From: Haloarculaceae archaeon H-GB1-1
Lineage (GTDB): Archaea > Halobacteriota > Halobacteria > Halobacteriales > Haloarculaceae
DNA: 55,682 nucleotides
Assembly: GCA_029688825.1 (NCBI GenBank)
Contig: JARUKX010000022.1
Coordinates: 1 to 55,682 of the forward strand
Direction of reading: 5' to 3'
The position numbers and the translations under genes were made by a program. The notes under the pieces are model-generated. The model was not told the DNA's origin. It did no database searches and saw only the letters and a list, made by a program, of their open reading frames with translations. This document shows positions 44,327 to 52,264 of the stretch, one piece after another (the first letter of the stretch is position 1; each line of letters opens with the position of its first letter).

Positions 44327-44572
44327 ATGTACAGCGCAAATACAGCAGATACCGATACTGGTCAAAGAGAGCAGTCATTGGACGCCAAAAGTCATCGAGT
44401 GACGGATTCACCACGACGGAACACTAATCAGATATTGATGTGTTTGGTCTGCATGGAGAGTGACGAGCCACAGCGGCCGTTTCGAACGGCTGTGACCATG
44501 TTTATCCTTGCCACCGTCATCGGCACTCTAATTGGCTTTGGTGGCTTTAGCTTAACAGAATACAGGCGCTAA
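44327..44572 (+). CDS. Doubtful small ORF with a C-terminal TM segment
   Basis: Open from an ATG at 44327 to TAA at 44570. The N-terminal part (threonine-, asparagine- and arginine-rich) is poor in protein-like pattern. The end (from an ATG at 44453) has MESDEPQRPFRTAVTMFILA and a membrane helix, which could be a real 39-residue small membrane protein. The stop immediately precedes an orphan TnpB end. Confidence 0.3.
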   Translation: MYSANTADTDTGQREQSLDAKSHRVTDSPRRNTNQILMCLVCMESDEPQRPFRTAVTMFILATVIGTLIGFGGFSLTEYRR

Positions 44573-44629
44573 GCCCCCGTCCTCAACGAGCAACGCAGGG
44601 CGAAGCCCGAGTAGCGCAGTAGGGCGGGG
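44573..44629 (+). mobile_element. Orphan right end of a TnpB-type element (ghost 3' end and omega-RNA-like hairpin)
   Basis: The segment translates in one frame to APVLNEQRRAKPE and a stop, matching the last residues SPTLKERTASAVSE of the intact TnpB at 44872-46113. It folds like the intact right end: CCCCGTCCT (44575-44583) pairs with AGGGCGGGG (44621-44629) with one G-U pair, and an inner GGGC-GAA-GCCC hairpin is present. No tnpB body precedes it. It is the remnant of an earlier IS1341-type insertion or a non-autonomous palindromic element. Confidence 0.6.
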
Positions 44630-44727
44630 ATACAGCGCCGTCATCATCTCCCATCCGCTCGATTGTTGCTAATCCACAGGCCCACGCACCGACATATATA
44701 TGTTGAAATAATGTATAAATATGGGTG

Positions 44728-44868
44728 ATGGATAGGCACGAAATTGAAGGGCACGAAGTCATCGGAGGGGAAGTGAAACCTACCGGAAACGGCGCACACG
44801 TCCTCGTTCCAAAACAGTGGCGCGGCGCAGACGTGAAAATCGTCCGAACTTCTGACCCCGACGAATAA
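44728..44868 (+). CDS. DUF2080 family transposase-associated protein
   Basis: The ATG at 44728 gives 46 residues, MDRHEIEGHEVIGGEVKPTG then NGAHVLVPKQWRGADVKIVR, the typical DUF2080 sequence that accompanies TnpB in haloarchaeal elements. The AbrB-like GNGAHVLVPKQWRG segment suggests a small DNA-binding protein. TAA ends three bases before the tnpB start, so the two are one operon. A TATA-like TGTATAAATA lies just upstream. Confidence 0.85.
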   Translation: MDRHEIEGHEVIGGEVKPTGNGAHVLVPKQWRGADVKIVRTSDPDE

Positions 44869-44871
44869 CCA

Positions 44872-46113
44872 ATGCACTACACCTACAGGTTCCGGCTCAA
44901 ACCCACGCCTGAACAGCGTGAGCTACTGGATTACCACCGCGATACCTGTAGGCAACTGTATAATCACGCTCTCAGAGTGTTTGAAAAAATACCTGAATCT
45001 GCGGGGACACTCAACCAGCGGGTACGACAGGTTCGGGATCAACTCACTGACCTCAAAGAGTGGTGGGATGAGCTAAACGACCTGTATTCGACGGTCGCAC
45101 AAGCCGCAGTCATGCGTATCGAAGACAGTATCAAAGCCCTTTCTGAACTGAAACAAAACGGGTACAACGTCGGGAGTCTAAACTGGAAGGCTCCCGACGA
45201 GTTCCGTAGTTTCACCTACGTCCAATCTGGTTTCGAGTTCGATAGTAAGAACGGCCAGTCTGTACTGTCGCTATCGAAACTTGCGGATATTCCCATCCAG
45301 AAACACCGCGAAATTCCTGGCGACGTGACTCTCAAAGAAGTCACGCTCAAGAAGGAACCCACTGGTGAGTGGTTCGCTTCATTCGTCGTCAGCGGCAAAG
45401 AGACGCCTGAGAAACCAGTAAAACCGGAGCGGTGTGTCGGCATCGACGTGGGGATTCTCAAGTACGCCCACGATACAGACGGAACCGCTGTAGGGTCGCT
45501 TGACCTGTCGAACGAACGCGAGCGGTTGGAACGCGCCCAGCGCGATCTCTCACGGAAAGAACACGGCTCAAACAACTGGGAACAACAGCGGAAGGTCGTC
45601 GCCCAGCGTCACTCTAACCTGAAACGCAAGCGGCGAGACTTCTTGCACAAACTGTCGAATTACTACGCCACCCAGTACGATTTGGTGGCCGTCGAGGACT
45701 TGGATGCGAAGGGACTAATCGAACTACCGAGCAACTCCCGAAACCGAGCGTCGGCGTCGTGGGGAACGTTCAAGCGGATGCTGGAATACAAATGCGACCG
45801 CGAAGGGACACATTTCGTGACGGTCGAACCGAACGATACGACCAAAGAGTGCGCGTCCTGTGGCGTGAAAACAGAGAAACCGCTCTGGGTTCGGGAACAT
45901 TCCTGTCCTACCTGTGGGTTTGTGGCGGATAGGGACGCGAACGCGGCGTGGAACATTCTTTCTCGCGGTTTTGAAGAATTAGGAGTGGGACACTCCGAAT
46001 CAACGCCTGTGGAGACTGCGCTCCCTGTGGATACACCCGTATCTGCAAAGTGCGTCGTGGAGACAGGAAGCCCCACCCTCAAGGAGCGAACGGCCTCAGC
46101 CGTGAGCGAGTAG
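44872..46113 (+). CDS. tnpB: TnpB, RNA-guided endonuclease of IS1341-type element
   Basis: Full-length 413-residue TnpB. The N-terminal helix-turn-helix starts MHYTYRFRLKPTPEQRELLD. The split RuvC nuclease has Asp192 (CVGIDVGILKYA), Glu275 (YDLVAVEDLDAKG) and Asp353 or Asp355 (FVADRDANAAWN). The zinc ribbon has Cys327/330 (KECASCG) and Cys345/348 (SCPTCGF). All catalytic residues appear intact, so it is a candidate active nuclease guided by an RNA from its own 3' end. The last codons lie inside the right-end stem (46071-46120). There is no tnpA in the window. Confidence 0.93.
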   Translation: MHYTYRFRLKPTPEQRELLDYHRDTCRQLYNHALRVFEKIPESAGTLNQRVRQVRDQLTDLKEWWDELNDLYSTVAQAAVMRIEDSIKALSELKQNGYNVGSLNWKAPDEFRSFTYVQSGFEFDSKNGQSVLSLSKLADIPIQKHREIPGDVTLKEVTLKKEPTGEWFASFVVSGKETPEKPVKPERCVGIDVGILKYAHDTDGTAVGSLDLSNERERLERAQRDLSRKEHGSNNWEQQRKVVAQRHSNLKRKRRDFLHKLSNYYATQYDLVAVEDLDAKGLIELPSNSRNRASASWGTFKRMLEYKCDREGTHFVTVEPNDTTKECASCGVKTEKPLWVREHSCPTCGFVADRDANAAWNILSRGFEELGVGHSESTPVETALPVDTPVSAKCVVETGSPTLKERTASAVSE

Positions 46114-46123
46114 GGTGGGGTAG
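46071..46123 (+). ncRNA. Predicted right-end guide (omega) RNA scaffold
   Basis: A perfect 9-bp stem CCCCACCCT (46071-46079) / AGGGTGGGG (46112-46120) encloses an inner hairpin ACGGC-CTCA-GCCGT. It overlaps the tnpB 3' codons. By analogy with known TnpB systems the RNA extends past the element so that the flanking bases after 46123 act as guide. This is inference from structure, not expression. Confidence 0.55.
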
Positions 46124-46966
46124 TTCACCTACGACGAGACACGATGGCTCGAAGTCGCCGACCAGGACAAGCGAGAGCTATTCATCAGCATCGGCTGTGC
46201 GCTCGAAAATCTCTGTATTGCGGCCGAACACTTCGAGATCGGTTACGAAATCACGCATCATGCCGACGAGGACGCCGACCTCGTCTTGACCGTCACACTC
46301 GAACCTGCTGGCGAACCGTCGTCCAGTCGGCCACCGGAGTTGTTCGACGAACTCACAGAGCGATATACGAGTCACCAGTTGTTCGAAGACCAAGCACTCC
46401 CTCGGGAAACGATAGAACGGTTTCGTCGAGTGATCAAAGAGGACGACGTGACGTTGCACCTGATCGATGAACCCGAGCAAAAGCGTTCCATCGGCGAACT
46501 CCAAGCCGAGGCAGACGAGGCCCAGATGGCCGATCCGGCGTATCGGAAAGAACTGGGCTACTGGGTCGGGACGGGCGCGCTCGGAAGTTCGTGGTTCATG
46601 GCCCGAATCGGGCAAGCGGTCGTTTCTCACTTCGATCTCGGTGACCGGGAAGGCCGAAAGAACCTGAAACTCATCGAACGCGCGCCCGTCATCGCATTGC
46701 TGGCAACCCACGCAGACACCCCCACGGCACGAGTCAAGACCGGTCAGGTCTTCGAACGACTCGCATTTCTCGCGAGTGCTGAAGACATCGGCGTCCATCC
46801 AATGAGTCAGATCCTGGAACGGCCAGAAATGCGAACAGAACTCGCAGCCAGGGCTGGCACTGGAGAGGCAATCCCCCAACATCTGATCCGTCTAGGATAT
46901 GTCGAGGAAGAGCGGACGCACACTCCACGATGGCCACTCGGGTCAGTGCTCCTAACAGACCACTAG
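46124..46966 (+). pseudogene. Nitroreductase (Acg-like) gene, N-terminus lost at transposon
   Basis: The frame is open from 46124 directly after TAG at the element end, and begins FTYDETRWLEVADQDKRELF then ISIGCALENLCIAAEHF. It resembles Acg-type FMN-binding nitroreductases, which carry an N-terminal half with FMN-contacting residues before this point. The remaining 280 codons continue well (GYWVGTGALGSSWFMARIGQ, VIALLATHADTP). No matching N-terminal part exists upstream of the element. An internal ATG at 46286 could restart a shortened protein, but the FMN site would be incomplete. Confidence 0.72.
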
Positions 46967-47202
46967 ATTCATCATATCCGGATCTGTGGTTGAGTAATCC
47001 TCACTGGACACTTCCGGTAAAATCGGTCGGTACGAGAACGGCCTCGCGCGCTGGGCGTACCGTCGGCGCACACCGGGGAATCCATCGCCTACAGCTTCCG
47101 GTGATCACGGCCGCCGAGACGCCGAGCGACACTGCCGACACCGTCGCCGGCCGACCGTCCCACGCTCGACGAACACGCCACGTCACCGACGCCACGACCG
47201 CA
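46967..47202. other. GC-rich interval with no supported gene
   Basis: This region is more GC-rich and has a different base pattern from its neighbours, with many open but arginine-rich frames that look like shadows. No clear CDS was found. Together with 47203-47349 it may be an island fragment carrying the VapBC pair. Confidence 0.3.
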
Positions 47203-47349
47203 TCACTCCAGATAGCTCACCGCCTCCAGCGCCGCAATCGCGGCCTCGACGCGGTCTCTGTCGGCGTCGCACAACGCCTCGGCGTCGATACGGCCGAGGC
47301 TACTGCGCGCGCGCTGCGTCCGAGAGGCAGGTGTGTCGCGGCGATCCAC
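47203..47349 (-). CDS. Possible small ORF, 48 aa
   Basis: A GTG-started minus-strand frame ends in LCDADRDRVEAAIAALEAVS then YLE before TGA. The helical acidic end is protein-like, while the start (DRRDTPASRTQR) is not. It might be the C-terminal remnant of a longer gene whose first part is lost. The family is unknown. Confidence 0.3.
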   Translation of the reverse strand: MDRRDTPASRTQRARSSLGRIDAEALCDADRDRVEAAIAALEAVSYLE

Positions 47350-47551
47350 GGGTGAGCCCTCGCCCCTCGGGGGCACAGAAACCCCACGCGGTATACGTTG
47401 GTGGCTCTATTTCGTTCTTCTACAGTCTGTCAGTGAAATCGTTGCCGTCACGTAGAATGATGGGTGCTGCAGGCTCTCGTTCGACTGTCGAACGAATCGA
47501 CCTTTCAGGCGTGAGGCAGTCGAATTCGAGAGGCCTGAGATACACCGAAAG

Positions 47552-47567
47552 ACACAGTAATCTGTGT
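47552..47567. promoter_or_regulatory. Palindromic operator before the VapBC pair
   Basis: ACACAG-TAAT-CTGTGT is a perfect 6-bp inverted repeat with a 4-bp spacer, 16-17 bases before the ATG of the antitoxin gene. Outer bases extend it to TACAC...GTGTA. Ribbon-helix-helix antitoxins usually repress their own operon by binding such sites. Confidence 0.5.
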
Positions 47568-47583
47568 ATCCATAGATTTCTGC

Positions 47584-47814
47584 ATGCCAAGTATAACCGT
47601 CAACGTCGACGACGACCTCAAAGAACGAATGGACAAGCACCCGGAGATCAACTGGAGTGAGGTCACGCGTCAGGCAATCCAAGAGAAGATCGAGACACTG
47701 GAAGTGATGGAGGAACTAACCAGCGAGAGCGACCTCACCGAGCGCGACGTGCAAGAAATCGCCGACAAGATCAACGAGAGCGGACGCAAGCGCGTTGACG
47801 AGGAATCGGCCTAA
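47584..47814 (+). CDS. VapB-type antitoxin, ribbon-helix-helix
   Basis: This 76-residue protein has the N-terminal RHH pattern MPSITVNVDDDLKERMDKHP, a strand followed by a helix (INWSEVTRQAIQEKIETLEV), and an acidic C-terminal helix (ERDVQEIADKINESGRKRV) that would wrap the toxin. It ends nine bases before the PIN-domain gene. A palindrome upstream (47552-47567) fits autoregulation. Confidence 0.85.
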   Translation: MPSITVNVDDDLKERMDKHPEINWSEVTRQAIQEKIETLEVMEELTSESDLTERDVQEIADKINESGRKRVDEESA

Positions 47815-47823
47815 ACTCGACGA

Positions 47824-48240
47824 ATGAAGTTGGTCATCGACGCAAACGTTGTCATCTCCGCCCTCATTGCCGATTCGAAAACGCGGGAACTCCTAGTCAC
47901 ACTCGAACCGGACCTGTTGACACCTGCCTTCGTCTACGACGAGATCGAGAACTACGAGGAACTGATCGTGGAGAAGTCCGGGATGGAGCCGAACCGGGTG
48001 ACTCAGTTCATCGACCTCCTGTTCCAGTACATCGAAGTTGTTCCTGCTGACGATTTCTATCCAGCTATCGAGAGAGCAGATGCGGCAATCGGCGACACCG
48101 ACCCCCATGACGTACTCTATCTGGCGTGTGCGATTGCCAGCGATGCGGCCATCTGGAGTGACGACTCCGACTTCGACGAACAGCATCTGGTCGAGACGCA
48201 CTCAACGAGTTATGTGATCGACTCGTTCGACACGTTCTAA
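47824..48240 (+). CDS. VapC-type PIN-domain toxin
   Basis: This 138-residue PIN domain starts MKLVIDANVVISALIADSKT, with the first metal-binding Asp6. Further acidic residues lie in DTDPHDVLYLACAI and in WSDDSDFDEQH near the end, and a conserved Glu is in YDEIENYEELI. The acidic quartet appears intact. VapC toxins are ribonucleases that cut tRNA or rRNA. It is paired with the upstream antitoxin. Confidence 0.87.
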   Translation: MKLVIDANVVISALIADSKTRELLVTLEPDLLTPAFVYDEIENYEELIVEKSGMEPNRVTQFIDLLFQYIEVVPADDFYPAIERADAAIGDTDPHDVLYLACAIASDAAIWSDDSDFDEQHLVETHSTSYVIDSFDTF

Positions 48241-48276
48241 CTCAGTGTGCGATTGATTTTCTCTCTATAGTAATCA

Positions 48277-48460
48277 TTAGAAATGATTGCTCACTTTAGG
48301 TAGCGACAATTGGTCGAGCGCGGAGTCGATCGGCGTTGTCAGCTCGTTGAGTGAGTCGAAGAACCGGTTGCTGAGAGCCTGTTGCAGTTGTCGCCAGCAT
48401 TCCCCGACCGGGTTGAGCTTCGGCGAATACGCCGGTAACGTCACGAAGGCGAGTTCGGTC
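48277..48460 (-). pseudogene. IS630-family transposase C-terminal fragment
   Basis: The minus strand encodes about 60 residues, TELAFVTLPAYSPKLNPVGE then CWRQLQQALSNRFFDSLNEL and a TAA at 48277-48279. The motif YSPKLNPxxxxW with Glu before Cys-Trp is the DDE catalytic end of IS630-type transposases. The N-terminal part is absent. The fragment abuts a gene fossil at 48461. Confidence 0.75.
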
Positions 48461-48628
48461 TGTGTGAATTACGAAACATACCACGAATCTGGTGACGGAA
48501 CCATCGAAGCAGGTTCCCAGGTCACGGGCTGGCTGGCTTTCCGCCTCGAATCACAGCCAGGCACTGCCCCGGGTTTCGACTCCATGGTGATCGTGGATAA
48601 CGTCGGTCGGTGGCATCTGGTCGAATAA
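48461..48628 (+). pseudogene. DUF4352-like C-terminal fragment
   Basis: An open segment without a start (begins CVNYETYHESGDGTIEAGSQ) continues to VTGWLAFRLESQPGTAPGFD and ends HLVE before TAA. The pattern GxxxxGWLxFxL in the second half is typical of DUF4352/TRF2-like extracellular domains. The N-terminus is missing exactly where the IS630 fragment begins, so an insertion followed by decay is likely. Confidence 0.5.
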
Positions 48629-48839
48629 ATCCGTATTACCGTACTAGAATGGACATCGTGGCTCTGATCTAATCCTCATTGACCGCTAACACTAGCGTGC
48701 TTCATCCAAAGGCTGGGTCCGGCAGTCGTTCGTTCCAAGCCGACACTGATGAACCAGATGGTGGGTCGATGTGCATATTGATCAAAGCGAGGTTTGAATA
48801 TCAAGAAAGCATTTTATCCCTCTCAATCTCTGGAAAAGT

Positions 48840-49289
48840 GTGACTAATGAACTACACCGTGACAAAATTTTGATGGGAGCTGGTGTGATTGCCGTGTCAG
48901 CTGGGGTGTACTTCCCATGGTTAAAGACCAATCCGAACCTCCCATCGGACGCTGATATACCAGCGATCTACTACTTTGGGATGAACGCGGGACTTGAGGC
49001 ATTCGACTATACCCTCCTCAGTCTGGTCGGGCTTATCCTCGTACTCCATGCAGTTAGCTCGCGGAAATTGTTGCAGTCCGGATTTACTCTCCTGACCGGC
49101 GTTGGAACTGTGGTATCTTGTGCACTTTATTTGGCCGGCCCCTCACTCACTGGGTTTACTGCGACGTTCGTTCCCTCGCTGGGTTGGTACCTTACGGTTC
49201 TCGGTGGAGTCTTGCTGACTGTCGCCGGAACGCTCCAGTTACCGGCGATAATTCGGAGGTCCGAAACAGCGGCGACGCTGATAGATTAG
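48840..49289 (+). CDS. Hypothetical membrane protein, 149 aa
   Basis: The GTG at 48840 gives MTNELHRDKILMGAGVIAVS. A TATA-like ATTTTATCC lies about 28 bases upstream, supporting that start. Four membrane segments are present, roughly 11-25, 58-73, 82-100 and 113-132. A conserved-looking loop PWLKTNPNLPSDADIPAIYY with several aromatic residues faces outside. No family was recognised. It ends 122 bases before the left end of cassette B on the opposite strand. Confidence 0.65.
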   Translation: MTNELHRDKILMGAGVIAVSAGVYFPWLKTNPNLPSDADIPAIYYFGMNAGLEAFDYTLLSLVGLILVLHAVSSRKLLQSGFTLLTGVGTVVSCALYLAGPSLTGFTATFVPSLGWYLTVLGGVLLTVAGTLQLPAIIRRSETAATLID

Positions 49290-49411
49290 TCCACTGTATT
49301 GAACGATTCGTAGCTCCTCTGTATCTCTCACATCTGCTGAAACCAATCGCCGTTTGAGGCCACCGCTTCGCCCTTCCGTATTCCTAAACGAATCAGACTC
49401 TCTTCTTGGAT

Positions 49412-50275
49412 TCACATCTCGATGGCGAATCGCTGAACAAGGTTGAGACGACGAAGTCCGTACTCGATCCCGGCCACGACGAGAAGAATAGCGAGATACA
49501 GAAACCACGCCCCGAAGTAGAGCGCGTGTGGGTCCTCGACACTCGCTGTGAACTCTGCCTGGACGTCTAACAGAACGAACAGCGCTAGCACCGCCGAGGG
49601 CGTCACCAGTAGATGCCGAACCAAGAGATAGAGTGGTACCGCTGCCAGTAGCCACATTCCGACGGCACCGAACAGATACAACACCCACTCGAATCCGCCG
49701 GAGATCGTCACTCCAAGCCGAGTAGCAAACCACACCATGACAAAAGCGTGCAGTAACCCACCGACGGTGGCGACAGTCCCAGCCCGTCGACGAGATGCAG
49801 GCGTCGAAAGCCATGGCACTGGATCCGTGATCGTCGGGAGGACATGCCATGTACTCCGACCAACATACTCCACAATCCCTAGAAACGAGAAGCCGACCGT
49901 CCAGACTGACGCGTTGACCATGTACCGAACGATGTACAGCCCGTTCTCGACGACCGTGATGCCAGTCGGCTCGGCAAGGCCTTCGAGTTCGGCGACATCA
50001 CGAAACGTCGGTCCTGGTGGAGTGAGTTCCATCCCGAGGACGTAGGCCGTCGTGAGGATGAGCGCAATCACTGGCGAAATGAGGCGAAATCGGAGGGCGA
50101 GCCAGACGGGGACTGCCGCTACGACGACAAGACCACCATATCGCCACAGGAGACCAACCAGCGAATACGCTGACGGACTAACCGAATACCCGAGACTGAC
50201 AGCGACCATGAGCAGACCTGCCGCATGGACGAACCCGATTGAGAGACTGTACAGGACAGCTCGTCTGGAGGGCAT
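49412..50275 (-). CDS. Cassette B: polytopic membrane protein with internal repeat, 287 aa
   Basis: This ATG-started gene (MPSRRAVLYSLSIGFVHAAG) is the same length as the A copy, and the divergence between copies is spread along the protein. The two internal repeats are again visible: RRAVLYSLSIGFVHAAGLLM corresponds to RRRAGTVATVGGLLHAFVMV. The central loop GPTFRDVAELEGLAEPTGIT is identical in A and B, which points to a functional outside-facing site. It lies 110 bases downstream of the 479-aa gene. The role is unknown. Confidence 0.8.
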   Translation of the reverse strand: MPSRRAVLYSLSIGFVHAAGLLMVAVSLGYSVSPSAYSLVGLLWRYGGLVVVAAVPVWLALRFRLISPVIALILTTAYVLGMELTPPGPTFRDVAELEGLAEPTGITVVENGLYIVRYMVNASVWTVGFSFLGIVEYVGRSTWHVLPTITDPVPWLSTPASRRRAGTVATVGGLLHAFVMVWFATRLGVTISGGFEWVLYLFGAVGMWLLAAVPLYLLVRHLLVTPSAVLALFVLLDVQAEFTASVEDPHALYFGAWFLYLAILLVVAGIEYGLRRLNLVQRFAIEM

Positions 50276-50384
50276 ACGTTCGACTGCGGGTTCTTCCGGC
50301 TTCTTTGTTATCCCGTTACCGAGATCGGGTGCCTCACTCCGTAGTCTCTAGTCAGTTGTTGTGAAGACGACCACTCAGTCGACA

Positions 50385-51824
50385 CTACCCATCCTCGATG
50401 GCGACCAGACGATGTCCCCACGCGTATGCGATTATTCCAATCGCTGCAACGACGAGAGCCCACGGAACGTACAGCAGTGCGAGTGATCTACTCACGAGAG
50501 CCATCCCCGTGTGGGGTGCTAGTGCGAATACGATCGGCACTGGCGCAAGCACGAGTCCGGCGATGAACGCGGGGGTAAGTGGTGTCTCCCGCTGGCGTGT
50601 CACTGCGAGCGGGATGAAGTACAGCGTCGGAAGCACCAGACTGACCAGACCATACGTGGTGTCATATCCGGCCGCGCCCGCGGCGGCCACAGGAAAGAGC
50701 AGCCACTGGCCAGCGGGAACCGCCGCTGTCGGCCAGAGGAGCAGTCGTGTCACAGGCTCGTTTTCGCCCGCTTCTGTTGCAGCCGCGCCCGTATCGGGGA
50801 GACGCCTCGCCAGTAAGATCTGACCGAAGACGAGCGACCCGCCCAGCACAAGGGCCAGGCCTGCACCCGTTGCTGCAATGACATAGACCAGATAGAACAG
50901 GAAGTCACCAAGTTGCTCGGACAGCGGACCAGAGACTCCGACGAGCGTTTCGACAGTCGCTGCGACAACCCCGGTGGCGACCAGTGGTCCGACCACGAGC
51001 GCGATCAGCCGCAATCGGGAGAGTGCGGCCATCCGGCGTCCGAACCGCCACAAGAGTGCAACGACTCCAGTGAGTAGCACCAATGGAACGCCGACAGCGG
51101 CGAGGTCCTGAGTCTTCAACTGTACCACATCGACCCCGATCCCGAACGAGGTCGCAGCAATGCTGATGACACCGCTGTTCGGTGCGAATACGACGTGGCT
51201 TCGAATGCTGAGGGGATCGTACTGCTGGTCGCTCCCTTCCCACGTGACGGTCTCATCGGCAATCGCAGCATCGGCCGGTGCGTGCGACACGACCGTCCCC
51301 GGCGGCCCGCGCATCGTCATCGAGTCTGCAGCGAGGTAGAACCACCGCGCTTCGCCGCCGTGCCAGTAGAAGAAATCGACCACGTAGACCCCGCCCGCAC
51401 TCTGGTGGGCCATACCCGGAACGTCGTACTCGACAGTCAGGGTACTCCCGTTCATGGACGTGGTGAGCGACTGTGGTTCCTCGACCGCGACGTATCCACG
51501 GTCGTACACCCGCTGAACAACCTGATCGCGGAGTGATTGGTTCTTGCGGAGCGTCTCGACGCCAGCACCGGTGAGCGATATCCGGGCAGTCCAGTGGCCC
51601 GTTCCGGATTCATCGATCCGGATGGTGAGCGAACTCTCCGCCATACCGATGGCGATGTCGTTATCGGCGGCCGCATCGACGAGCGTGTCGCTACAGACGC
51701 CACAGACCGCGTGTGGCGGCGGACGAGCGCTGACAGGCGATCCAACTGCCGAAAGCAGGATAACACCCACCAGTACGGTAATGAATACCGCGCGAAATCC
51801 AGTACTCTTGTTGAACTGCGTCAT
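50385..51824 (-). CDS. Cassette B: secreted domain plus multi-TM protein, 479 aa
   Basis: Paralogue of 21475-22917. The signal-like helix, the extracellular CGVC (residues 41-44) and the segments FFYWHGGEARWFYLAADSMT and MRGPPGTV are the same in both copies. The membrane half is more variable, especially the loop after helix 4 (DTGAAATEAGENEPVTRLLL here). The conserved extracellular half with a CxxC and a variable membrane loop suggests that the domain outside the cell carries the function. No family was recognised. Confidence 0.8.
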   Translation of the reverse strand: MTQFNKSTGFRAVFITVLVGVILLSAVGSPVSARPPPHAVCGVCSDTLVDAAADNDIAIGMAESSLTIRIDESGTGHWTARISLTGAGVETLRKNQSLRDQVVQRVYDRGYVAVEEPQSLTTSMNGSTLTVEYDVPGMAHQSAGGVYVVDFFYWHGGEARWFYLAADSMTMRGPPGTVVSHAPADAAIADETVTWEGSDQQYDPLSIRSHVVFAPNSGVISIAATSFGIGVDVVQLKTQDLAAVGVPLVLLTGVVALLWRFGRRMAALSRLRLIALVVGPLVATGVVAATVETLVGVSGPLSEQLGDFLFYLVYVIAATGAGLALVLGGSLVFGQILLARRLPDTGAAATEAGENEPVTRLLLWPTAAVPAGQWLLFPVAAAGAAGYDTTYGLVSLVLPTLYFIPLAVTRQRETPLTPAFIAGLVLAPVPIVFALAPHTGMALVSRSLALLYVPWALVVAAIGIIAYAWGHRLVAIEDG

Positions 51825-51889
51825 ACTAGCGTCGACTCGATATGGAGTCGAGAGACGCCACTCCTAAGAAATACACTGGTTGCTGGGGA

Positions 51890-51904
51890 GAGGTTTTTCA
51901 CCTG
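51890..51904 (+). promoter_or_regulatory. Conserved TATA element of cassette B plus-strand genes
   Basis: GAGGTTTTTCACCTG, identical to 22978-22992 of cassette A, centred about 29 bases before the ATG at 51925. Flanking intergenic bases differ between the copies, so the motif appears to be under selection. Confidence 0.55.
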
Positions 51905-51924
51905 CCGTGAGAAGATACCTCGAT

Positions 51925-52254
51925 ATGGTCCCCAGAACGCAACGTCGGCAAGACACGGAATCGTGCACCGGGACACCGGTGATGACAGACGGGGGAGAAA
52001 CCACCGATCCCGGGTTCGATGAAGCAGCACTCTATACCGTTGTTCGAGACGCCGTCAAGGACGCCCTCCTCGATGTGATCGGGACAATTTTGCTACTCGG
52101 TATTGCGTTCGTCCTCGTTATCGTCGGTATACAGGCTGTATTTTCGTCAATCTCTCTCTGGACGGCCGCTATCGGTATCGGTGTGACCGCTGTCGGTGTC
52201 TATCTCGCCGCGGCGACGCTTGAAATCATTCCACCAATCAGAGCGTGGTTCTGA
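51925..52254 (+). CDS. Cassette B: small two-TM protein, 109 aa
   Basis: The ATG at 51925 is set by the conserved promoter. A second in-frame ATG 19 codons later could serve instead. Compared with the A copy it has a ten-residue longer polar head, then the same segment FDEAALYTVVRDAVKDALLD, two hydrophobic helices and the end PPIRAWF. The membrane part is nearly the same as in A. It is probably part of a membrane complex with the other cassette proteins, but no function can be assigned. Confidence 0.78.
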   Translation: MVPRTQRRQDTESCTGTPVMTDGGETTDPGFDEAALYTVVRDAVKDALLDVIGTILLLGIAFVLVIVGIQAVFSSISLWTAAIGIGVTAVGVYLAAATLEIIPPIRAWF

Positions 52255-52264
52255 ACTCGACAGT

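Larger units (their letters stand above)
44640..46123 (+). mobile_element. IS1341-type (IS200/IS605 family) element
   Basis: Contains a DUF2080-type accessory ORF and a complete tnpB but no tnpA transposase. The right end is defined by the stem-loop ending at 46120, right before a truncated nitroreductase ORF that opens at 46124. The left end is only approximate; I could not place it from sequence. Elements without tnpA need a helper TnpA to move. The element probably separated the nitroreductase reading frame from its N-terminal part. Confidence 0.7.

Noticed and set aside
47347-47400. GC-rich near-palindrome around CCCTCGCCCCTCGGGGGC, considered as a terminator or attachment site
   Set aside because: No T-run follows, and no matching direct repeat was found nearby.
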